A stretch of 64,000 nucleotides of DNA from Lachnospiraceae bacterium YSB2008 (lineage in GTDB: Bacteria; Bacillota; Clostridia; Lachnospirales; Lachnospiraceae): positions 124,001 through 188,000 of the forward strand of contig JHWR01000003.1 of the NCBI GenBank assembly GCA_000687655.1, given 5' to 3'. Position 1 is the first letter of the stretch. Every line of letters starts with the position of its first letter. The notes under the pieces are model-generated. The model was not told the DNA's origin, did not search any database, and worked only from the letters and a program-made list of their open reading frames with translations. Below, one piece after another: positions 54,032 to 63,322 of this stretch. The translations under genes and the position numbers were made by a program.

Positions 54032-55152
54032 AAGATAAATATTATATTCTGGTAAGAATGATCCTGATGCTCTTATTCTGCATCTACGGGGTTGTGTCCT
54101 ATGCTGAGAATTATCATGAAACAGGAGTATCTTTTAAGATACTCCTGCTTGTTTTGTTTTTTATAGCACTTATGGCAATTAAGGAACAGTTAGGGAAAAG
54201 GTATCAGATAGTGATTCTGATTGCAGCAGCGATACTGCTTGTTTTTCTTATACGTATCGGAGGCTGGGAGTTCATTCTTCTTGGGTTCTATCTGATCTAC
54301 GAATTTCTTACATTATTTGATGCAAAAATGTTCTGGTATTTCTGCCCATATCTCTTCGTTTTCATGAAAACGCCGGTGGGCTACCTGACTCAGTTTCTTG
54401 TTATTACCATGCTCATGCTCTGTTATGTCCAATATATATTCATAGTATCGGTATACAGAAAGCAGATGATGGAGGAAACGAAAGCTCAGCAGGGACTGAA
54501 GAGGGATATCGAGAAGGTTGAAAATGAAACGAAAGTTGAACTTAAGAGAAATATCCTTGAATCTGAGAACAGAATCCTGGAGGAAAGGGCACAGCTTTCC
54601 CAGACTCTTCACGATAAGCTCGGACATAATATAAATGGATCGATATATCAGTTGGAAGCAACCAAGGTCATAATGGATAAGGATCCTGAAAAAGCCAGGA
54701 CCATGATACAGGCAGTTATAGATCAGCTCAGAACAGGAATGGATGAGATAAGAGCAATACTCAGAAAGGAAAGGCCTGACAAGAAGCAGATGGCACTGCT
54801 TCAGATTTATGAGCTGTGTGAAGACTGTAACAAAAAAGGCGTTGAGGCTGAGCTGAATACAGAGGGTGACCTTTCCAGAGTACCTGCTGATCTGTGGGAG
54901 GTTATATTGGATAATGCTTTCGAAGCAGTAACAAACTCCATGAAGTATTCAAGATGTAAGCACATTAATATTGAAATAGTAGCCATGAACAAGATGGTTA
55001 GATGCATAATCTCAGATGATGGCATAGGGTGTGACAGGATTGTAGACGGTATGGGCATATCCGGTATGAGACACAGGATACGTGCAGCAGGTGGTTCCAT
55101 AGACTTTGAGAGCGAAGCAGGCTTCAAGGTAAATATGTTACTACCGATATAG
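54016..55152 (+). CDS. Sensor histidine kinase (NarL-type partner, HisKA_3)
   Basis: 378 residues. Four to five TM helices (about 10-145) act as sensor; a coiled coil (155-200) leads to the phospho-His199 in TLHDKLGHNINGS. The ATPase region has NAFEAVTNSMKYS, DDGIGCD and GMGISGMRHRI. HisKA_3 kinases pair with LuxR-type regulators, as found in the next gene (30 nt on). It probably controls the preceding ABC transporter; the signal is unknown. Confidence 0.92.
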   Translation: MGEFIKDKYYILVRMILMLLFCIYGVVSYAENYHETGVSFKILLLVLFFIALMAIKEQLGKRYQIVILIAAAILLVFLIRIGGWEFILLGFYLIYEFLTLFDAKMFWYFCPYLFVFMKTPVGYLTQFLVITMLMLCYVQYIFIVSVYRKQMMEETKAQQGLKRDIEKVENETKVELKRNILESENRILEERAQLSQTLHDKLGHNINGSIYQLEATKVIMDKDPEKARTMIQAVIDQLRTGMDEIRAILRKERPDKKQMALLQIYELCEDCNKKGVEAELNTEGDLSRVPADLWEVILDNAFEAVTNSMKYSRCKHINIEIVAMNKMVRCIISDDGIGCDRIVDGMGISGMRHRIRAAGGSIDFESEAGFKVNMLLPI

Positions 55153-55181
55153 GAATGCCGGCACGGAAAAGGGAGAAATGT

Positions 55182-55826
55182 ATGGAAAAGATTAAAGTGA
55201 TAATAGCAGACGACAGTGATTTTGTTCGTGACGGAATGAAGATAATTCTGGACGTGGATGATGATTTTGAGGTGCTCGGGTCAGCTTCGAATGGACGGGA
55301 AGCGATTGAACTTGCCGAGCAGGAAAAACCGGATGTATTCCTCATGGATATCCAGATGCCTGAAATGGATGGTATCGAGGCAACGAAATATATAGTTGAA
55401 CATGACCTGGGAAAGGTTCTGATACTGACTACATTTGATGATGATGACCTTGTAAAGCAGGCGCTTTCTTCGGGCGCAAAAGGGTATCTTATCAAGAATC
55501 ATACGCCTGAACATCTGAAGCAGATGATAAAGTCCGTATACAGCGGAACCGGTGTTATGGAAGAAAGCATACTGGAATCCCTGGCGGGGAAAGCCGAGGC
55601 TCAGAATTCGGGGCAGGCAAATGCAGGCTTTAATCCTGAAGGATATTCCGAGCGAGAGCTGGATATAGTGAAAGCTGTTGCCGAGGGACTGTCAAATAAA
55701 GAGATTGCATCAAAGCTCTTCATATCTGAGGGAACTGTAAAGAATTATATAACGACAATTCTTTCAAAAGAGAATCTCTCTCACAGGACTGCACTTGCGG
55801 TTTATTATCTGACAGGAAAGAAATGA
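55182..55826 (+). CDS. LuxR/NarL-type response regulator
   Basis: 214 residues from ATG 55182 (GGGAGAAA upstream; the ATG at 55155 has no SD). Receiver domain with DD pair at 10-11, phospho-Asp56 in FLMDIQMP and the later Lys in GYLIKN. HTH of LuxR type at about 150-205 (YSERELDIVKAVAEG, EGTVKNYITTIL). Works with the kinase encoded before it. Confidence 0.94.
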   Translation: MEKIKVIIADDSDFVRDGMKIILDVDDDFEVLGSASNGREAIELAEQEKPDVFLMDIQMPEMDGIEATKYIVEHDLGKVLILTTFDDDDLVKQALSSGAKGYLIKNHTPEHLKQMIKSVYSGTGVMEESILESLAGKAEAQNSGQANAGFNPEGYSERELDIVKAVAEGLSNKEIASKLFISEGTVKNYITTILSKENLSHRTALAVYYLTGKK

Positions 55827-55879
55827 ATGTGATATAATTTAATGTTGTTAAATTATGATGTAAGGTGCGAGGGACAGTA

Positions 55880-58800
55880 ATGATAGAGCATTATAATGCA
55901 TTTATATCTTACAAACATGAACCGGAAGATATCAAAATCGCCAAGACCATTCAGAAGAGTCTGGAGAGATATCATATTCCAAAGAAGCTTCGTGATTCAA
56001 CAGGCGTCGATAAGATAGACAGAATATTCAGAGATACTGACGAGCTGCCGCTTACCAGTGATCTTACTGAAACTATTTATGATGCTCTGGATAAGTCGGA
56101 CTATCTTATAGTCATCTGTTCTACAAAGACTAAGGAATCACAGTGGGTTGAGAGGGAGATAGAGTATTTCATTTCCAAGCATTCGCGCAAGGAAGTACTC
56201 ACGATTCTTGTTGATGGTGAGCCGTCAGAGGTCGTCCCTGAAATACTCAGCTATGAAGAAGAAACGGTTACCGATGAAGAGGGAAATGAAAAGACCGTAA
56301 GAAAACCGCTTGAACCACTTTCATGCGATTATCGTATGCCTGTAAAGGAAGCTGAAAAGACTGAACTTCCGAGACTTGTCAGCACACTTATCGGCTGCGA
56401 TTATGATGAACTGGTTGACAGGCAGAAAGCATATAAGACCAGAAGTCTTATCCACAAGCTGGCAGTAGCAATTGTTATCATATCGCTTTTTGCTTTACTG
56501 CTTTTCTATGGAATAATAAGAATCCAATATAGCTACGGAATAACTCTTGCAAGTAAATCCAAAATACTTGCAAATGAATCGTTGGAGCAATTGGAGGAAG
56601 GACAGCGTGTCCTTGCACTTCAGCTGGCTCTGGCAGCTCTCCCTAAGGAGGGTGAAGTTGGTATGCCTGTCACATCTGAAGCTGTTCGTGCCATCACTGA
56701 TGCAACCGGAGCTTATAACTCCAATAAGGAAGGTGAGTTTCTAAACGATTATATGTATGAAATGCCAAGTATGATCCGTGACTTTGTGGTAAATGATTCA
56801 ATGAACAGACTTGCAGCTGTAGACCTTACCGGAAGTGTATGCCTGTGGGATACAGAAAAGCATGAAGAGATTTTCTTCCATGAACCTTTAAATGAAAGCG
56901 TATGGCTTAGTATTCTGTTTATAAATGATAGGACTCTTATCGTCTGGACCCCGGAATATATCGAGGCGTACAATGCACAGAATGGAAACCTTCTCTGGAA
57001 GAATTCATATGACAGTTTCAGCGTTATTGAATCTGATTCAGAAGCTGATAATGTTTATCTGGTCGATTCTGAGAATACGATCCATATATTATCAGCTGAG
57101 ACCGGAAAAGAATCAGCGGCAGTTACAATCAAGGATTTTGACTATAACATTGAAGAAACAGCTTCATATATGGAGCTGTCACCTGATGAAAAACAGATTG
57201 CTTTTTTTGTACACAGCGATAATTATGATGTGGGTATCTACACACTGTATGTTTTTTCCTTCGATACAGAAAAAATGGAGGCATATAAAGAAATAACGAA
57301 TCCAAGTATCATTTATTGGTACGATTCAACGAGATTACTTATAAATGAAACTATTCATCAAGGTGAGAACTCGATAGTTTATTACAGTAGAGACAGGATA
57401 TATAAGCACGATATAAGTATTTATTGTATTGATACAAAGAAAAAGGATGTATTATGGCAGAATTCCATTTCACCATATACCGATTCATATGAATGCGGAT
57501 TCTTACCTTCTGAGGATGGAAATGCAGTTTCATTCTTTTCAGGCGAAATAATAGTTACTTATAATGTTGATACAGGGAAAGAACTGGATCTGTATAGATT
57601 CAACGGTTCTATCAGTACTGTATATGATATCCGGGACTTAGGTATGCCTCAATGCATCACATATCATGGATATCTTTGTGGACCCGATTCAGATGATGAT
57701 TCCGGGGTTATGTATAACCAGAAATTGTTTCCGGATAAAATAGACAGTGCAACTCTGAGGAAAAACTGTGTTTTTGTCCTGCCTGAAGACTCGAATGAAG
57801 TACTGTCATATACGGATTCTTTATATGATGAAGACTATAATGTGGTATGTGAAGAATCCGATGGCGAGGAAATGTATTCAGATATGACCGTCTATGGGGA
57901 TGATATTGTATTCCTTTCGGTTAAGAATCATATACATTATCTGAAAGTTGTTACGACAGAAGATAAGAAGATATATACGCTTAACATAGAGGGGTTATAT
58001 GAAAATGTACATGATGTCAAGGGAGTGTATAACGGGAACATTTATTTCATGTACAACGATGAAGAGAATAATCATCTGAGGGAGATTAATATTCTGTCGG
58101 GAAAAGAACGGGATATTATTCTCGATGAAGCTGATATGTTAGCAATATTCTACAGTACATTAGAGGATGGATATCTGTGTTATATTAAACAGGCTGAGGA
58201 TCATATCCAGGTAAAAACACTGAGTCTTGATGACTGGTCTGTAGAGGATGCGCAGGTTTTTGATCTCTTTGATGAAGAAGGTTTTCCTGAAATGACGCCA
58301 TATTTCAGCCCTGATGACGAAATCATATACTATTCAGGCGAGAAAGATTACATCATAAAAACAGATACTGAAAAGATTATAAATGTATCGCTCCCGGAAG
58401 ACTGGTATGGGACAGAAAAGGTTTCGAACATTCTGAATAACAGCATACTTATTACTGATGAAAACAGAGTGCTCAAAGTAAATATGGACGGTAAGGTAAA
58501 ACTGGAAATATCAAAGCCCGGTTACAAACCTCTTTATATCTATCAGTACGATGGAATTGACGTTGACAATATACTTGTGTTCTATCCGGGAATTCTCTGC
58601 AGATATGATATTAGTACGGGTAAAAATGAAAAGACGACCAACCTGAGCATGGCATATTATGACAGTCCTATAAGCATAGATGAGCCGGATGATTACTCAT
58701 TATTTGTTAAGAATGATTCCATGCAGCTCTGTATCATAGATACGGAGGACTGGTATGAAACAGCGGTAGTAAATGCCTACGGTGGCTGTGATTCTGATAA

Positions 58801-58960
58801 GAATATCTATACCTTTAATTTCAGTATGGAGAGGGGCAAGAACAAAATGGGTTACTATAAATACTATGAAGTAGATGACCTGATAGAAAAAGCTGAGAAA
58901 ATGCTCGGTGGCAAAGAGCTTTCAGATATAAAGAAGGCTTACTACGGATTGGATGATTAA
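55880..58960 (+). CDS. TIR domain protein with TM helix and beta-propeller-like outer domain
   Basis: 1026 residues from ATG 55880 (GAGGGA upstream). An N-terminal TIR domain (about 1-125) begins YNAFISYKH and has IFRDTDELPL and YLIVICSTKTKESQWVERE, with an acidic residue where NADase Glu is expected. A TM helix (about 194-213) is followed by about 800 residues of beta-strand repeats of WD/PQQ type (VCLWDTEK, NGNLLWKNS). The enzyme or scaffold part is inside, the propeller outside. It follows the two-component system by 53 nt. TIR proteins of bacteria can destroy NAD+ in defence; here a sensing role is equally possible. Confidence 0.82.
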   Translation: MIEHYNAFISYKHEPEDIKIAKTIQKSLERYHIPKKLRDSTGVDKIDRIFRDTDELPLTSDLTETIYDALDKSDYLIVICSTKTKESQWVEREIEYFISKHSRKEVLTILVDGEPSEVVPEILSYEEETVTDEEGNEKTVRKPLEPLSCDYRMPVKEAEKTELPRLVSTLIGCDYDELVDRQKAYKTRSLIHKLAVAIVIISLFALLLFYGIIRIQYSYGITLASKSKILANESLEQLEEGQRVLALQLALAALPKEGEVGMPVTSEAVRAITDATGAYNSNKEGEFLNDYMYEMPSMIRDFVVNDSMNRLAAVDLTGSVCLWDTEKHEEIFFHEPLNESVWLSILFINDRTLIVWTPEYIEAYNAQNGNLLWKNSYDSFSVIESDSEADNVYLVDSENTIHILSAETGKESAAVTIKDFDYNIEETASYMELSPDEKQIAFFVHSDNYDVGIYTLYVFSFDTEKMEAYKEITNPSIIYWYDSTRLLINETIHQGENSIVYYSRDRIYKHDISIYCIDTKKKDVLWQNSISPYTDSYECGFLPSEDGNAVSFFSGEIIVTYNVDTGKELDLYRFNGSISTVYDIRDLGMPQCITYHGYLCGPDSDDDSGVMYNQKLFPDKIDSATLRKNCVFVLPEDSNEVLSYTDSLYDEDYNVVCEESDGEEMYSDMTVYGDDIVFLSVKNHIHYLKVVTTEDKKIYTLNIEGLYENVHDVKGVYNGNIYFMYNDEENNHLREINILSGKERDIILDEADMLAIFYSTLEDGYLCYIKQAEDHIQVKTLSLDDWSVEDAQVFDLFDEEGFPEMTPYFSPDDEIIYYSGEKDYIIKTDTEKIINVSLPEDWYGTEKVSNILNNSILITDENRVLKVNMDGKVKLEISKPGYKPLYIYQYDGIDVDNILVFYPGILCRYDISTGKNEKTTNLSMAYYDSPISIDEPDDYSLFVKNDSMQLCIIDTEDWYETAVVNAYGGCDSDKNIYTFNFSMERGKNKMGYYKYYEVDDLIEKAEKMLGGKELSDIKKAYYGLDD

Positions 58961-58974
58961 CTTTCGGAGATATT

Positions 58975-59661
58975 ATGACAGAAGAGATAAGAAAAAGATT
59001 ATATGAGCTTCGGGATGAAGAATATGCTGTATTTCAGGCAAAACTGATTCCGACCAGGGATTCCGGTGCATTTATAGGAGTCCGGACTCCGGCACTCAGA
59101 AAGCTTGCAAAGGAAATGTCTAAACAGGAAGGAATAGATGAATTCCTTAAGGATATTCCGCATAAGTCTTTCGATGAGGATCAGCTTCATGCATTTATTA
59201 TCTCAGAGATGAAAGATTATGATAAATGTATCGAACATCTTTCTGCTTTCCTTCCATATGTAGACAATTGGGCAACGTGTGATCAGATGTCTCCGAAGAC
59301 TTTCAAGAAACATAAGTCCGAGCTACTTGATGAAATAAAGACCTGGATAAAGTCGGACAGGACATATACGATACGTTTTGGAATCGGTATGCTTATGGAA
59401 CATTATCTGAATGAAGATTTTGACCCGATATATCCGGAAATGGTTGCGGCTGTAAGCTCTGAGGAATACTACGTAAATATGATGAGGGCATGGTATTTTG
59501 CTACGGCACTTGCCAAGCAGTATGAGGCAGTCATTCCATTTATAGAGAAGAACAGACTCGATGTATGGACTCATAATAAGGCTATACAGAAAGCGGTTGA
59601 GAGTTATCGTATCACTCCGGAACAGAAGGAGTATCTGAAAAGCTTAAAGATTAAAAAATAG
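58975..59661 (+). CDS. DNA alkylation repair protein (AlkD-like)
   Basis: 228 residues of HEAT-like helices. The N-terminus FIGVRTPALRKLAKEM and the later NWATCDQMSPKTFK and FGIGMLMEHYL are characteristic of the AlkD/DNA_alkylation family, including the Trp-Asp-type catalytic region. It removes 3- and 7-methyl purines. It lies 14 nt after the TIR gene and 14 nt before the next one, which suggests one transcript. Confidence 0.9.
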   Translation: MTEEIRKRLYELRDEEYAVFQAKLIPTRDSGAFIGVRTPALRKLAKEMSKQEGIDEFLKDIPHKSFDEDQLHAFIISEMKDYDKCIEHLSAFLPYVDNWATCDQMSPKTFKKHKSELLDEIKTWIKSDRTYTIRFGIGMLMEHYLNEDFDPIYPEMVAAVSSEEYYVNMMRAWYFATALAKQYEAVIPFIEKNRLDVWTHNKAIQKAVESYRITPEQKEYLKSLKIKK

Positions 59662-59675
59662 AGGAACACACGGAA

Positions 59676-60779
59676 ATGAACGGAAGAAAGATATTAACCA
59701 TAGTATTTGCTTTGGTGCTGGGTATCGCAATATCAGTGATACTTGTATTTGTTCAGACTGCAAGTCTGAAGAAAACAGTTGAAATGACATTCAACACTAC
59801 AAATAAAAAGATCATGACAGGCGCTGTACAGCATGGTGTTAATATTTACATCTCTGAAAACGAAGATGGTGTTTCAGAAGAGATACTGAAGAAACGCGAA
59901 GGGGCGAAAGAGCTGAACGGCGGTACATTTGAAGACGGTTTTAAACAGATGCGCTGCTTCGCATCGAAGCTTGTGTCCGGTATTAATTCTTCTGATATAG
60001 AAACAGTGAACGGTCAGCTGTCCACTCAGGATAAATTTGCATACTATGACGAGAACATGTCAAATATCATGATGGAGAATACTCTGCTGTATGTGAAGCG
60101 TGATATCGCAGGTGGCAGCAACGCAGAGGTTTTTTATACATACAGCGATGATACTCTTACAGAAGTCATGAATGGACTTATGGATAAAAATGTGAACACC
60201 ATCGGAACATTTGTATTTGAGGTAAATGGACTGTACACGAAAGGTGATGAATTTGTTCCAAAGAGTATCAAATACTATTCTGTCGGTGAAGGTGGTACAA
60301 AGCAAGATGGGGATTATATACCTACGGCTGCCAAAACTCCCGAGGAAATGATAGCTGACGGATATGAATATGTAACCTTTGAAGATCAGTTCCGGGTAGG
60401 TGATATTACAGATAATTCTGACTATATTACTTATTGCTATGCAATTAAGGAAGAACCAAAGGCAAAAATGGAAGAGGTTCTGAAAAATGCTGTAGATAAT
60501 GGAGAGCTTGATACAGTGATTCGTGGAAAAGAGAGCCTTTTCACGGTTGAGTACTACCGTGTATCAAAGTACGATGTTCCGGAAATGGGAAAGAGCATAT
60601 ATACTGTCTCTTATAAAAGGAGTGCACTTCTGTATGAGATTTTTGGATACGGCATGTTCGGGGGAAGAGGGCTTCTCTACATAGAATGGTTCATTATTCA
60701 GACCGTCCTGATCATTCTTCTTTCAGTGGTAATTGCATTGATAATAAACAAGATTACGGCAAAGGTAAAGGTAAAGTAA
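59676..60779 (+). CDS. Unknown protein with N- and C-terminal TM helices
   Basis: 367 residues, not recognised. TM helix near 7-28 and another near 338-360 bracket an outer domain of about 305 residues (ISENEDGVSEEILK, DKFAYYDENMSNIMMEN, VEYYRVSKYDVPEMGKSIY). The design resembles bacterial surface-tethered sensor proteins but has no catalytic motif. Precedes the terminator at 60831. Confidence 0.6.
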   Translation: MNGRKILTIVFALVLGIAISVILVFVQTASLKKTVEMTFNTTNKKIMTGAVQHGVNIYISENEDGVSEEILKKREGAKELNGGTFEDGFKQMRCFASKLVSGINSSDIETVNGQLSTQDKFAYYDENMSNIMMENTLLYVKRDIAGGSNAEVFYTYSDDTLTEVMNGLMDKNVNTIGTFVFEVNGLYTKGDEFVPKSIKYYSVGEGGTKQDGDYIPTAAKTPEEMIADGYEYVTFEDQFRVGDITDNSDYITYCYAIKEEPKAKMEEVLKNAVDNGELDTVIRGKESLFTVEYYRVSKYDVPEMGKSIYTVSYKRSALLYEIFGYGMFGGRGLLYIEWFIIQTVLIILLSVVIALIINKITAKVKVK

Positions 60780-60830
60780 TTATTTTATGACATTTGTCAC
60801 ATAGCAGTTTATTACAATAATCACTACAAG

Positions 60831-60884
60831 AGGTACGGTTCACTTTGGTAATATACCAATATGAACCGTACCTTTATTGTTTTG
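60831..60884 (+). terminator. Strong terminator
   Basis: AGGTACGGTTCA and TGAACCGTACCT form a 12-bp stem, extended by TTGGTA/ACCAA within, followed by TTTATTGTTTT. Confidence 0.9.
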
Positions 60885-60945
60885 TACAATAAGCTCCGGA
60901 TTATTCAGGCATAAGTCATATTGATATAAAAGAAAGGATTAAAAA

Positions 60946-61893
60946 ATGAGCGAAACAGTAGTTAAGATTACAAATCTGGTTAAGAGATATAAGGAGCTGA
61001 TTGCTCTGGACAATTTCAGCCTTGAGATTAAGAAGGGTGAGGTCTTCGGACTTCTCGGACCGAACGGCTCAGGTAAGACAACAACTATCAATTGTCTTCT
61101 GTCACTTCTTTCATATGACAAAGGTGAGATACTTCTTTTTGGCGAAAAGATGGACCCGAACAGAAGAGATCTTAAAGCAAGGATAGGAATAGTAAGTCAG
61201 AACGTAGCAGTTTTCGATGAACTCACGGTATATGAAAACATCGACTTTTTCTGCGGACTCTACATTAAGGATAAAGAGACAAGAAAGAAATATGTTGAAG
61301 AAGCTATAGAGTTCGTTGACCTTGGAGAGTTCAGAAAGTTTTATCCTAAGAAGCTTTCAGGAGGACTCTTAAGACGTCTCAATATAGCGTGCGGAATCGC
61401 CCATAAGCCTGAACTGATAATCCTGGATGAGCCTACGGTAGCGGTCGATCCTCAGTCAAGAAACAGGATACTGGAAGGCGTTACTGAGTTGAACGAAAAG
61501 GGCGCAACCATAATCTATACTTCACATTATATGGAAGAGGTTGAACAGATATGTTCAAGAATCCTCATTATGGATAAAGGTAAGGAGATAGCTTCCGGAA
61601 CAAGTGAAGAGCTGAAGAAAAAGATAAAGAATACTGAAAATGTAATAGTTGATATCAGAAAGCTCGGACAGGAGCATATAGATAACATCCGTAATCTGAA
61701 TCATGTATATGATGTCCAGTACATGGGTGATAAGCTCACTATCAAGTGCAGCGGCGGAAAACACAATATTACTCATATACTTGAGTATCTGTCAGAACAG
61801 GGTCTTAGCTATGACAGGATTTATTCGGAGCTGCCGACTCTGAATGATGTGTTCCTTGAGATTACCGGTAAGGAACTGAGAGATACACAGTAG
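60946..61893 (+). CDS. ABC transporter ATP-binding protein (second ABC-2 operon)
   Basis: 315 residues. Walker A GPNGSGKTT (38-46), signature LSGGLLRRLN with Leu-Leu replacing the usual Gln-Lys, Walker B LIILDEPTVAVD, switch His in YTSHYM. The ~75 residues after the ATPase core form a DrrA-type C-terminal domain. Closely like the ATPase at 50867 (shared EVFGLLGPNG, DPQSRN, SHYMEEVE), so the two operons are probably paralogues. Followed by permeases at 61905 and 63323. Confidence 0.92.
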   Translation: MSETVVKITNLVKRYKELIALDNFSLEIKKGEVFGLLGPNGSGKTTTINCLLSLLSYDKGEILLFGEKMDPNRRDLKARIGIVSQNVAVFDELTVYENIDFFCGLYIKDKETRKKYVEEAIEFVDLGEFRKFYPKKLSGGLLRRLNIACGIAHKPELIILDEPTVAVDPQSRNRILEGVTELNEKGATIIYTSHYMEEVEQICSRILIMDKGKEIASGTSEELKKKIKNTENVIVDIRKLGQEHIDNIRNLNHVYDVQYMGDKLTIKCSGGKHNITHILEYLSEQGLSYDRIYSELPTLNDVFLEITGKELRDTQ

Positions 61894-61904
61894 GAGGAAA
61901 TGAA

Positions 61905-63311
61905 ATGTTTGGAAGGATATTTTTATCAATTATAAAAACTTCTATCAGATCCCCGAAATACTTATTTTGGACTCTGGCATTCCCTATAGCACTTGGGACT
62001 CTCTTCGCATTTGCATTCGGTTCGATATATTCAAGCGAAACCAGTAAGCCGATACCTGTTGTTATAGAGGTTACCGATGAGGCGGTTGATGAGTACCGTA
62101 TAATGCAGTGTTTCGCCAATCTTGACGGTGAAAAGATGTCGGACGATCTGGAGGAATACAGCAAAGAAGAGGCCATGGCAGAAGCTATGGGACAGGATTT
62201 CGATAAAGAGGCTCCTGTCAGCAAGGATATCCTTGATTCGCTTGACGGGGTTGAAAGCTTCGACGATATGAGAAAGCTTACTCTGGATGATATGCCTATG
62301 GACTATGTTTCCATTAATCCTAATGAAATAAAGGAAGAGGACATTCCATTTATAGAGGTAATGAATTCGCTCGAGTTTGATGATGGAACCAAAATGATCG
62401 ACAGAGTTGTTGTTAAGGATCATGAGGAGGCAGAAGAGCTTCTGGAAGAAGGTGACATTGCAGGGATTATAACTGTAAATGGAATAAAAGATGTCACTAT
62501 GGAAGAGAACGGATACGGCGTTAACCACAGTATACTTTCCAGTGTGATAAGCCAGTACAGACTTCAGGTGGGACTTACTATAGATACCATAAATGAGGAT
62601 CCGGATAAGCTGGAGGAATCAGATGAGATGGTAGATGAGGCTATATCAGGAATCGATTATGTTGAAGTAAAGGGCAGTGCAGGTGAGAACAAGGATCCTT
62701 TTGTTCAGTATTTCTATAATCTTATAGCTATGGTCGCTTTGATGGGTTCTGTCGCATCCTGCAGTTTGATAGTAGAAGCTCAGGCAAATCAGAGTACAGT
62801 CGGTATGAGACTTGACAGCTCACCGGTCAATAAGACGGTTTATGAGCTTGCAGTGCTGGCTGCAGTATCAGTTATACAGCTTTCCATAACACTTATAGCA
62901 CTTACATTTTATATATATGTGCTGGGCATAAAGTTTGGCGGCAATCTTGGAATGATCTATCTGACAACAGCGATTGCCGGCATTACCGGAATCAATCTGG
63001 GATATATAGTTGCACATATGGGAAAGATGAGATTTGAGATTAAGGAAGGAATCCTGATGGTATTCATCCTCGGTGGTGGTTTCATGTCAGGCCTTATGTA
63101 TGGGGATATGAAAGCCCTTCTGGAGGAACACTGCCCGCTCTTCAACCGTATCAATCCATCCGCTGTCATCACTGATGCGTTCTATGCATTGAATGTGTTC
63201 GGTGTTGGACCGAGATATTACAGGGCACTTACTTATATGCTGGTGATGAGCCTGGTACTGCTGGTGCTTGGAATGGCATTTTCAAGAAAAACTGATTATA
63301 AGAGTCTGTAA
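61905..63311 (+). CDS. ABC-2 type transporter permease (second operon)
   Basis: 468 residues. TM helix near 20-45, a large acidic outer domain (about 50-265; DEAVDEYRIMQCF, LDGVESFDDM), then about six TM helices (about 265-460). The pattern VSIVGMRL-like SSPVNKTVYELAVLA follows the second helix. SD AGGAGGAAATG upstream. It works with the ATPase 11 nt before it. Confidence 0.88.
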   Translation: MFGRIFLSIIKTSIRSPKYLFWTLAFPIALGTLFAFAFGSIYSSETSKPIPVVIEVTDEAVDEYRIMQCFANLDGEKMSDDLEEYSKEEAMAEAMGQDFDKEAPVSKDILDSLDGVESFDDMRKLTLDDMPMDYVSINPNEIKEEDIPFIEVMNSLEFDDGTKMIDRVVVKDHEEAEELLEEGDIAGIITVNGIKDVTMEENGYGVNHSILSSVISQYRLQVGLTIDTINEDPDKLEESDEMVDEAISGIDYVEVKGSAGENKDPFVQYFYNLIAMVALMGSVASCSLIVEAQANQSTVGMRLDSSPVNKTVYELAVLAAVSVIQLSITLIALTFYIYVLGIKFGGNLGMIYLTTAIAGITGINLGYIVAHMGKMRFEIKEGILMVFILGGGFMSGLMYGDMKALLEEHCPLFNRINPSAVITDAFYALNVFGVGPRYYRALTYMLVMSLVLLVLGMAFSRKTDYKSL

Positions 63312-63322
63312 GGAGAAAAAAG

